From Brevibacillus choshinensis (GTDB taxonomy: Bacteria; Bacillota; Bacilli; Brevibacillales; Brevibacillaceae), in assembly GCF_001420695.1 (NCBI RefSeq), contig NZ_LJJB01000010.1:536140-600139 (forward strand): DNA of 64,000 nucleotides, read 5' to 3'. The notes under the pieces are model-generated. The model worked only from the letters and a program-made list of their open reading frames with translations, was not told where the DNA came from and searched no databases. Below, one piece after another: positions 57,393 to 64,000 of this stretch. The position numbers and the translations under genes are program-made. How positions within the stretch are numbered: the stretch's first letter is position 1; the number at the start of each line of letters is the position of its first letter.

Positions 57393-60002
57393 ATGGTTCA
57401 ACTCCCGCGTTCCATTATGCTCAAAACCAAAACAACCTTGCCTGCCTCCCCATCCACCAGCGTTAGGAGAAATCATTTGCTGGAACAAATGGATGAAGGG
57501 ATCTCGTGCAAGCTGACCATCCTCTGCGCTCCTGCAGGCTATGGAAAAACAACCTTACTCGTCCATTGGGCCCATCAGCAATCTACTCGACCTGCTTGGC
57601 TTTCTTTGGACGAGATGGACAATGATTTGATCCGCTTTTGGAAATACGTCGTACATACGCTGTCGGAATCTTGTTTCCCAGAGCTAGCCGAGCGATTGGA
57701 GCCTCTGATGGGAGCTATTTCTCATACGTCTATTTACACGTTTATCGACTCGCTCCTCTACGAGCTAGATACGATCCAGCAGCCTGTATTTCTTCTCCTG
57801 GACGACTACCACTCTATTTATGAAGAACAAATTCATCTCAGCCTTTCGTACCTGATTGACTATCTGCCCTACCACGTTCATCTCTACATCGCTAGTCGAA
57901 ACGCGATGCCTTTTGCTACCACCAAATGGACGTTGCGCGGACAAGCCCGTCAGATTACATTGGAGCAACTGCGCTTTACCCAACAGGAAACGGCCAGCTT
58001 TTATCGAGACGCCCACGGAATTTCGCTCGAACCCAAACAGATCGACCGGCTCATGGAAAGCACAGAGGGCTGGGTGGCTGGGCTTCAGCTGGCTGCGATC
58101 TCTCTCGCCAATCCAGTCAACCACGACCGATTTTTTGATGGATTCAACGGCTCTCATCGCAATATCTCCGAGTATTTGCTGCACGAGGTTTGGCTGCGTC
58201 TCCCTACTGATGTCCAAAGCTTTTTGCTTGCGACTTGTATCTTGCAACGAATGGACGCTCCCCTTTGCAATCGCGTGACGAATCAATCGCAGAGTCAGCA
58301 GATGCTCACCTTCCTGTACCAGCAAAACATTTTCTTGATCTCTCTCGACGACTACCAAAACTGGTACCGCTATCACCATCTGTTTGGCGAATTTCTCCAA
58401 GGACAGCTTCGTCAGCTGGATCCACTAAAAGCAATCGACCTGCATCGCGTCGCCAGCGAATGCCTCGCCGAACGAGATTTTTACGATGAAGCGATTGATC
58501 ATGCATTCGCTGCTTCCGATTTCCCCTTCGCTGCCCGACTCTTGGAAACAAACTTTCCACAGATGATTGCACGAGGAGAACTGTCCACATTGTTGCATTG
58601 GCTGACCCGTTTTCCCCGTCCATCTGAGATGCTTCCTCCGCCTTTGCGTCTCCTCTCTGCCTTCCTCCAGATTCTATGCGGTCAAGCCGAGCAAGCACAA
58701 AAGGAGATCCCTTCTTTGGAAGCAACATGCGCCGCCATCGAAGACCCTGAGGAGCAGGAGCAGTTTTTGAGTGGGTTGTTTTTTGTTCGTGCCAATCTCC
58801 ACTTTGCCCTCGGCCAGTTTGAAACAATCCTTTCTGAGTCGGACACCTTGTACAAAAAACTTCCTGAAAGTCCGCTGTTCTTTGCTTTCAATTACAATAC
58901 GACCGAGCCGTTCATCAGGCAGACAACGCTCGGCATCAAAGGAATGCTGTCCCCGCAGACGGAATACGTCGGGAAAGTGTTTTCAGGCAAGCTGGTCGCT
59001 CACGGCTGGCAAGACTCTTTGTTCAATACGTACGTCATTCAAGCACTCGCCGAAGGCTATTACGAGTGGAACCGATTAGAGGATAGTTCTACCCTGCTGG
59101 AGCAGGTGGAGCCGATTGCCCGCCGGCAAAAAATCCCTGGACTACTGGTCCCCTACTCCCTAACAAAGGCAAAAATCGAACTCGCTACAGGCTCTCCCTT
59201 CCTAGCGAGAAAGATCGTAGAAGAGGCGATGGAAACCGTCCAAATTTGGTCAGACGATTATTGGCTGAATCCGTTGCGCGCTTTTTTGGCACGCGTGCAT
59301 TTGGCAGAAGGAAATATTGACCTGGCAACCGAACAGCTCGCCAAGCTGCCCTCTTTCTTTTGCGAGAAGCCAGCCATTCAACGAGAGCTGGAGCTATTGA
59401 CTTTCGTTCGCTATTTATTAGCCAAGCAGCAACCACAAGATACTTTCTGGATTTTGGACACCTTGAAGCTGGCAAGCAAAAGGGAAGGCTTGCTCACCAG
59501 CCAAGTGGACATCGCTATTCTGCAGGCATTGGCAAATCAGCAGCTAGGCCAAACAGATGACGCCCTAGCTTTTCTGCAGGAGGCTCTCGTCATTGGAGAA
59601 GCGAACGACTACGTGCGCAGCTTTCTAGACGATGGCGCCGCCTTGTACCCGCTGCTCTCTGCCAGCAAATTACGCAGTAAGACGCAGTCCAATAACAAGC
59701 CGATCTCCCCAGCCTACGTCAAAAAACTGCTTGATCTGATTTCGAAAAAAGAGTCAAAAAGAAAAACAGATCATTCCTCTCCCCTTCTTGAACCGTTGAC
59801 GGGAAAAGAAATGATCCTGTTATCCATGCTGAGTCAGGGTGCCTCCAACAAAGAAATTGCGGAGGAACTCGGGAACACAATCGGCACGGTCAAAGTGTAT
59901 CTCCATCGCATCTACGGCAAGCTCGGTGTTACCAATCGCACGCAAGCATTGCTAAAAGCACAGGAAATATCGCTGCTGGAAACCGGTCCTACATCCTATT
60001 AA
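57393..60002 (+). CDS. MalT-type LuxR-family ATP-dependent regulator
   Basis: 869 residues. The N-terminal STAND NTPase has Walker A LCAPAGYGKTTLL (about 44-56) and Walker B PVFLLLDDYHSI (about 145). A long helical TPR-like middle region and a C-terminal LuxR helix-turn-helix (LTGKEMILLSMLSQGASNKEIAEELGNTIGTVKVYLHRIYGKLGV) follow. It is a signal-responsive activator of the MalT group. The start at 57393 follows AAAGGAGGAACC; an ATG at 57345 has no site. No obvious target gene flanks it. It overlaps the converging dehydratase gene by 14 bp. Confidence 0.92.
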   Translation: MVQLPRSIMLKTKTTLPASPSTSVRRNHLLEQMDEGISCKLTILCAPAGYGKTTLLVHWAHQQSTRPAWLSLDEMDNDLIRFWKYVVHTLSESCFPELAERLEPLMGAISHTSIYTFIDSLLYELDTIQQPVFLLLDDYHSIYEEQIHLSLSYLIDYLPYHVHLYIASRNAMPFATTKWTLRGQARQITLEQLRFTQQETASFYRDAHGISLEPKQIDRLMESTEGWVAGLQLAAISLANPVNHDRFFDGFNGSHRNISEYLLHEVWLRLPTDVQSFLLATCILQRMDAPLCNRVTNQSQSQQMLTFLYQQNIFLISLDDYQNWYRYHHLFGEFLQGQLRQLDPLKAIDLHRVASECLAERDFYDEAIDHAFAASDFPFAARLLETNFPQMIARGELSTLLHWLTRFPRPSEMLPPPLRLLSAFLQILCGQAEQAQKEIPSLEATCAAIEDPEEQEQFLSGLFFVRANLHFALGQFETILSESDTLYKKLPESPLFFAFNYNTTEPFIRQTTLGIKGMLSPQTEYVGKVFSGKLVAHGWQDSLFNTYVIQALAEGYYEWNRLEDSSTLLEQVEPIARRQKIPGLLVPYSLTKAKIELATGSPFLARKIVEEAMETVQIWSDDYWLNPLRAFLARVHLAEGNIDLATEQLAKLPSFFCEKPAIQRELELLTFVRYLLAKQQPQDTFWILDTLKLASKREGLLTSQVDIAILQALANQQLGQTDDALAFLQEALVIGEANDYVRSFLDDGAALYPLLSASKLRSKTQSNNKPISPAYVKKLLDLISKKESKRKTDHSSPLLEPLTGKEMILLSMLSQGASNKEIAEELGNTIGTVKVYLHRIYGKLGVTNRTQALLKAQEISLLETGPTSY

Positions 60003-60954
60003 GTGGTTTTGAAACCAGTCCTGCCATCTGGTCGAGATCTACGTTTCCACCTGAAACGAGAGTCACGATCCGTTTACCGAGCAGGGCTGTTTTTTCAAAC
60101 ATGGCTGCAGCTATCGTAGTCGCGCTGGAAGGCTCGATTACTTGCTTCATCCGTTCGAGCACAAAGCAAAACGCTTGGCGAATCTCATCTTCAGTGACAA
60201 GCACGATGTCGTCCACATATTTGCTCAGGATGGGAAACGTCAGCTCTCCCGGTTGACTGGTCCGCAAGCCGTCTGCGATTGTGAGTGATCCTGGAAGAGA
60301 CACGCGTTGATTTTGTTTCAGAGAGAGGTAGGTGTCATTGGCAAGCTGCGGTTCCACCCCGATGACCTGAATAGACGGCTTCGTCTCCTTGATCGCCGTA
60401 AGTACCCCGGAAATCAAGCCCCCTCCACCAATGGGAACGAAAATCGCATCCACATCCTCCAGCTGCTCCAGTATTTCCAGCCCGATCGTCCCTTGTCCCG
60501 CCATGATGTACGGATCGTCGTACGGAGAAACATATACGCCATTTTGCTGCTTCGCGATTTCCATTGCTCTCGGCAGTCGCTCCGCTGAGGTCAGCCCACA
60601 CTTCTCCACTTTGCCATTGTAGGCCTCGATCGCTTCCAGCTTGCAGGCAGCCACATCTTCAGGGACCACTATTGTCGCTTGGATGCCTACCTTATTGGCA
60701 ATGTAGGCAACGGCTTGCCCGTGATTACCAGAGGAAGCTGCAGTAACGGACACAGCACCTTCACGTAACGCCTGTTTCACCTTGTTCGTCGCTCCCCGGA
60801 TCTTGAAGGAGCCCGTTTTTTGCAGATGTTCCGCTTTTAGAAAAATATTATTTCCACAAAGTAAAGATAACTGCTCGGACGAGAGTAAGGGTGTCTTGTG
60901 AATCGTATCTGCAATCTGCTCCCGCGCTGCGACGATATCCGCTTTCCCGATCAT
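59989..60954 (-). CDS. PLP-dependent serine/threonine dehydratase
   Basis: 321 residues, fold type II. The PLP Lys is in KTGSFKIRGATNK (near 52), SSGNHGQAVAYIA binds the substrate, and IGGGGLISG (near 180) binds the PLP phosphate. No C-terminal regulatory domain, so a catabolic (TdcB-like) enzyme. It deaminates serine or threonine to a keto acid through an enamine. It is 13 bp after a RidA gene. Serine racemase-like activity cannot be excluded. Confidence 0.9.
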   Translation of the reverse strand: MIGKADIVAAREQIADTIHKTPLLSSEQLSLLCGNNIFLKAEHLQKTGSFKIRGATNKVKQALREGAVSVTAASSGNHGQAVAYIANKVGIQATIVVPEDVAACKLEAIEAYNGKVEKCGLTSAERLPRAMEIAKQQNGVYVSPYDDPYIMAGQGTIGLEILEQLEDVDAIFVPIGGGGLISGVLTAIKETKPSIQVIGVEPQLANDTYLSLKQNQRVSLPGSLTIADGLRTSQPGELTFPILSKYVDDIVLVTEDEIRQAFCFVLERMKQVIEPSSATTIAAAMFEKTALLGKRIVTLVSGGNVDLDQMAGLVSKPLNRM

Positions 60955-60967
60955 GGCTTTTTGCCTC

Positions 60968-61426
60968 CTATCGCTTCACTGCTATCATAAAATCGATTTC
61001 GACCGGTGTATTTCCTGGTAGTTCGGCAGCTCCGACGGCTGTCCGCGCATGGCGTCCACGCTCTCCAAAGATACGTTCCAACAGCTCGGAAGCTGCATCG
61101 ATCACATTGGGTTGCTGGGAAAATCCATCCGCAGATTGTACGTATCCCGTGACCTTCAAGATACGCTCTACCCGATCCAGACTTCCGATCTCTGCTTCTA
61201 GACTGCTTAGCCCTTTTAAGACGCAGATTTCAGCCAGTTCTCTCGCCTGTTCGATGGTTACGTCTTCTCCTACTTTTCCGACAAAGGGAAGCTTGCCGTC
61301 AACTCTCGGCACTTGTCCGCTGATGTAAGCGACCCCCTCATGGACGACAACCGGCACGTATTGATAGAGTGACGGTACGGGCTCGGGCAGTTCCAGCCCC
61401 AGTTGTTGCAATCGTTCTCGAATCAT
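60968..61426 (-). CDS. RidA-family enamine/imine deaminase (second copy)
   Basis: 152 residues: RLQQLGLELPEPVPS start, VAYISGQVPRVDG, DVTIEQARELAEICVLKGL, SLDRVERILKVTGYVQS and HARTAVGAAELPGNTPVEIDFM with the substrate-binding Arg. It hydrolyses 2-aminoacrylate/2-aminocrotonate released by PLP dehydratases. Directly upstream of the dehydratase gene in one operon, so its role is well supported by context. The start at 61426 follows AAGGAGG at good spacing. Confidence 0.92.
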   Translation of the reverse strand: MIRERLQQLGLELPEPVPSLYQYVPVVVHEGVAYISGQVPRVDGKLPFVGKVGEDVTIEQARELAEICVLKGLSSLEAEIGSLDRVERILKVTGYVQSADGFSQQPNVIDAASELLERIFGERGRHARTAVGAAELPGNTPVEIDFMIAVKR

Positions 61427-61526
61427 AGCAGCCTCCTTGGGTGACATGGATGTCTGAATGTTCTATTTTGGATTACTTACCTATTATAAATGAGAAATGG
61501 CAGATAAAGGAGAATCGTCTTTCGTA

Positions 61527-61554
61527 TTTACAAATCTATAAAAGTAGATATAAT
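61527..61554 (+). promoter_or_regulatory. promoter of the ArsR gene, probably leaderless
   Basis: TTTACA (61527-61532), 16-bp spacer, TATAAT (61549-61554). The ATG at 61561 is only 6 bases later, at the expected transcription start. An inverted repeat ATCTA-N6-TAGAT lies in the spacer, a likely operator. Confidence 0.65.
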
Positions 61555-61560
61555 AATCTC

Positions 61561-61872
61561 ATGGAACCTTTATTTATTTATAAAGCATTGTCTAACGAGA
61601 CCCGTAGTCAAATTTTGCAGTGGCTAAAGAATCCAGAGGATTTTTTTGATGAAAAGCCTTACTTACAGCAAGGCCTCAGCTTTCGAATTGGTGTATGCGT
61701 AGGAGATATTCAGACGAGAGCAGGGCTCGCCCAGTCTGTTATCTCGAGTTATTTGTTGACGATGCAAAAAGCAGGCTTGTTGGAATCCGAGCGGATCGGA
61801 AAATGGACGTATTATCGGCGGAATGAAAAGACGATACAGGAATTTTCCGAGTACGTTCAAAAGAAACTCTAA
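61561..61872 (+). CDS. ArsR-family regulator
   Basis: 103 residues. The winged helix has FIYKALSNETRSQILQWLKNPE at the start and RAGLAQSVISSYLLTMQKAGLLESERIGKWTYYRR as recognition helix and wing. One Cys only (GVCVGD), so it is not a classical metal sensor. No ribosome site precedes the ATG, which with the close -10 suggests a leaderless message; a longer reading from 61441 would start inside the upstream gap. It lies 78 bp before an MFS gene and probably represses it. Confidence 0.85.
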   Translation: MEPLFIYKALSNETRSQILQWLKNPEDFFDEKPYLQQGLSFRIGVCVGDIQTRAGLAQSVISSYLLTMQKAGLLESERIGKWTYYRRNEKTIQEFSEYVQKKL

Positions 61873-61950
61873 GGGAAAGGAGGTCTTTTTTTGCGTTTTC
61901 ATATCTACATTTCTGTATATTTAGATTAAACAGGAGGCTTACCTATAAAA

Positions 61951-63135
61951 ATGAAAACAGTTAACCCTTTCCTCATCATGATTTTGGCTTTAGGCGTCTT
62001 CGGCATTATTACAACCGAAATGGGGATTATAGGCGTCCTCCCCCAAGTGACTCAAAAATTCCAAATATCGGCCGCGCAGGCAGGAGGGCTCGTCAGCCTA
62101 TTCGCTTTCGTCGTCGCCATCTCAGGTCCGTTCCTGACATTGCTCGTTTCCAGCATGAATCGCAAGTGGATTTTATTAATCGCTGTGTTCATGTTTGCGA
62201 TCTCGAACCTGGTTTATGCCTATACAACCAGCTTCGCCATCATGCTAGTTTTCCGTATTCTCCCTGCCATTTTTCATCCCGTCTTTTTTTCGGTTGCCCT
62301 CGTTACCGCAGCCAAGCTCGTCCCTGCGGAAAAAAGCAGAAAAGCAGTCACAAATGTTTTCGCCGGAATCACGGTTGGATTTGCTTTTGGGGTTCCATTA
62401 ACTTCGTATCTCGCCGAGAAGATTTCGTTAGAAGCCGCTTTTCTATTTGGTGCGGTCGTGAGCTTGATTGCCTTTGTAGGGATACTCGCTTGGCTTCCTT
62501 CCATGCCAGTTACGAAAAAAATGTCTTATGGCCATCAGCTAGGCATCCTGCGCAATTCCCAGATGTGGCTGCATATCGTGACTGTTATTTTTATCTTTGC
62601 AGCCATGTTTTCCGTGTACAGCTACTTTGCTGAATATCTTGGACAAGTAACCAATATGGACGGGGCATGGATCAGCATCATGCTGATGGCCTTTGGCATG
62701 ATCATGATTTTCGGGAATTTCTTTTTCGGGAGCTTATTGCAAAAGAGTGTGAATAAAACGGTCATTCTGTTTCCTCTGCTGTATGCGGCCATTTATGCGC
62801 TGGCATATTTTCTTGGTTCTTACTTCATACCGATGGTTATAATCGTGGTCATTTGGGGAGCCGTGCATTCCGGAGGTCTCATTGTGAGTCAGACCTGGTT
62901 GATGACGGAAGCGAAAGAAGCACCGGAGTTCGGCAACAGCCTATTTGTTTCCTTTTCCAATCTTGGAATAACAATAGGGACCGCCATCGGCGGTTGGTTT
63001 ATTTCTCACTTTGGAATCCATCAACTCATCTGGAGTGGATTGATGTTTACGCTTCTGGCTTTCTTATTGATCACGATAAAAATGAAAATGCTCAAATCGA
63101 ACGAAGATATGCGTTCATACAACTCGCACGGCTGA
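61951..63135 (+). CDS. MFS efflux transporter (AraJ/YdhP type)
   Basis: 394 residues with about 12 helices. ILALGVFGIITTEMGIIGVLPQVTQKFQIS is the DHA1-family start and AAKLVPAEKSRKAVTNVFAGITVGFAFGVPL is motif C. It exports a small molecule, perhaps a drug, sugar or purine; the substrate is not known. AGGAGGC lies 14 bp before the ATG, longer than usual. It follows the ArsR gene, whose product is likely to control it. Confidence 0.88.
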   Translation: MKTVNPFLIMILALGVFGIITTEMGIIGVLPQVTQKFQISAAQAGGLVSLFAFVVAISGPFLTLLVSSMNRKWILLIAVFMFAISNLVYAYTTSFAIMLVFRILPAIFHPVFFSVALVTAAKLVPAEKSRKAVTNVFAGITVGFAFGVPLTSYLAEKISLEAAFLFGAVVSLIAFVGILAWLPSMPVTKKMSYGHQLGILRNSQMWLHIVTVIFIFAAMFSVYSYFAEYLGQVTNMDGAWISIMLMAFGMIMIFGNFFFGSLLQKSVNKTVILFPLLYAAIYALAYFLGSYFIPMVIIVVIWGAVHSGGLIVSQTWLMTEAKEAPEFGNSLFVSFSNLGITIGTAIGGWFISHFGIHQLIWSGLMFTLLAFLLITIKMKMLKSNEDMRSYNSHG

Positions 63136-63228
63136 CCATATGGCGCGGGATTTGTTATCCGATGGAGTCGGGATTGGGTAAAGGCTCCTGCTCCCCCTTT
63201 ATTCAGGATGAGCAGGTAAGCCCCTCTT

Positions 63229-63999
63229 CTATTTCGGTTGCATCCGAATGGCGCCGTCCAGACGGATCGTTTCGCCATTGAGCATGACATTTTCGATAAT
63301 ACTCTGAGACAGCATGGCAAACTCGGTTGGATTACCCAGGCGTGGTGGGAACGGGATGGTCGCACCGAGTGCTTCTTTTGCCGTGCGGGGCAGCTTATCA
63401 AACAACGGTGTGTCAAACAGTCCTGGTGCGATGGTCATGACGCGAATGCCGTACGGTGCCAAATCTCGTGCAATAGGCAGTGTCATCCCCACGATCCCGC
63501 CTTTGGAAGCACTGTACGCAGCCTGCCCGACTTGCCCGTCAAACGCGGCAACGGAAGCGGTATTGATAATGACACCTCGCTCACCGTGCTTGTTTGGCTC
63601 ATTTCCTGCCATCTGCTCGACGGCCAATCGAATCACATTAAAGGTGCCGATCAGATTGACATTGATGACCTTCGCGAACGACTCCAACGGATGAGGTCCA
63701 TTGCGCGACAGTGTCTTTTGCGCCGCTCCGATACCCGCACAGTTAATGGCGACGTGAATGGTGCCGAAGTTGCCAGTCGCCTGCTCGATTGCCTCCCGTA
63801 CGCTTCCCTCACTTGTCACATCCGTCTGAATAAACATGGCGTGTTCTTTTCCCAGCTCTTCCGCCAAGGCATGCCCCTTTTCTAGGGCCATATCCAAAAT
63901 GGCGACTTTTCCCCCGTGCTCGATCAGATTCCTCGCTGTTGCTTCTCCCAGACCGGAGGCCCCTCCCGTAACAATGGCTACCGCATTTTGAATATCCAC
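63229..63999 (-). CDS. SDR, 3-hydroxyacyl-CoA dehydrogenase type (start at window edge)
   Basis: 256 residues from a GTG at 63999. The cofactor site is [24 protein letters not shown] is the NAG site, and the catalytic Ser-Tyr-Lys are in [23 protein letters not shown]. The [27 protein letters not shown] ending is typical of the type II (HSD17B10-like) 3-hydroxyacyl-CoA dehydrogenase. It oxidises a hydroxyacyl-CoA in fatty acid breakdown. A true ATG could lie outside the window, so the 5' end is not certain. Confidence 0.85.
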   Translation of the reverse strand: MDIQNAVAIVTGGASGLGEATARNLIEHGGKVAILDMALEKGHALAEELGKEHAMFIQTDVTSEGSVREAIEQATGNFGTIHVAINCAGIGAAQKTLSRNGPHPLESFAKVINVNLIGTFNVIRLAVEQMAGNEPNKHGERGVIINTASVAAFDGQVGQAAYSASKGGIVGMTLPIARDLAPYGIRVMTIAPGLFDTPLFDKLPRTAKEALGATIPFPPRLGNPTEFAMLSQSIIENVMLNGETIRLDGAIRMQPK

Positions 64000-64000
64000 G

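Noticed and set aside
1-64000. CRISPR array, tRNA, rRNA, prophage or insertion sequence with transposase
   Set aside because: No regularly spaced repeats, cloverleaf-like gene, rRNA motif, integrase or transposase was seen by reading both strands.

Overview
The window looks like chromosomal DNA of a spore-forming Firmicute of the Brevibacillus/Paenibacillaceae type. The support is moderate GC, strong AGGAGG-type ribosome binding sites, U-rich intrinsic terminators, a KinA-like cytoplasmic histidine kinase, small Bacillus-type proteins (YezD, DUF2325), a 13/15 CodY box and many TTGACA-17-TATAAT promoters. The genus call is an inference from gene style, not from a marker gene. No rRNA, tRNA, CRISPR array, phage or transposase gene was seen. 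Most genes lie on the minus strand.

1-9570: a partial FMN-dependent 2-hydroxyacid oxidase and a small cytochrome c, then a leftward operon (FluG-like amidohydrolase, APC permease, M20 amidohydrolase, glutamine synthetase-like ligase). That operon has a consensus sigma-54 promoter and two phased upstream palindromes. Divergent from it are a sigma-54 activator and a class III aminotransferase. This reads as an inducible amine or amino-acid utilisation locus. 9571-10367 holds a structured repeat found again at 41.7-42.1 kb. 10368-16867: a seven-gene operon for an ABC importer, an alkaline-phosphatase-superfamily enzyme, a PHP phosphoesterase and a DeoR regulator, probably for a phosphorylated or phosphonate solute.

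17-34.6 kb is mixed: a decayed LysR gene, TetR/DUF2306, two GNATs, a polyprenyl-phosphate glycosyltransferase, an exonuclease, then a peptide-handling stretch (CocE-type hydrolase, M19 dipeptidase, YheO-like regulator, RidA, orphan histidine kinase, two cytoplasmic serine hydrolases of beta-lactamase fold, OppA lipoprotein with a CodY box), YezD/DUF2325 and a TetR/DoxX pair.

34.6-54 kb is the most distinctive part: a catabolic region for an aromatic compound. An 11-gene leftward operon (extradiol dioxygenase, atypical SDR, ThDP enzyme, aldehyde dehydrogenase, MFS transporter, Rieske dioxygenase alpha and beta, cis-dihydrodiol dehydrogenase-like SDR, double VOC protein, IclR regulator, dienelactone-hydrolase family) is followed by a second unit (ABC importer, cupin, alpha/beta hydrolase, aspartate dehydrogenase-like) and a second, paralogous IclR gene. 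Three promoters in this region carry the same AAAC-N3-GTTT palindrome at the predicted start of transcription, and a fourth copy lies in the leader of the long operon, so the region appears to be one IclR regulon. The ring-hydroxylating dioxygenase's electron-transfer partners are not in the window.

54-64 kb: a MocR-type regulator divergent from a GNAT, a secreted CapA-like protein, a MalT-like LuxR regulator, a serine/threonine dehydratase in operon with RidA (the enzyme class that clears the dehydratase's reactive enamine product), an ArsR regulator with a probably leaderless mRNA next to an MFS exporter, and an SDR at the window edge.
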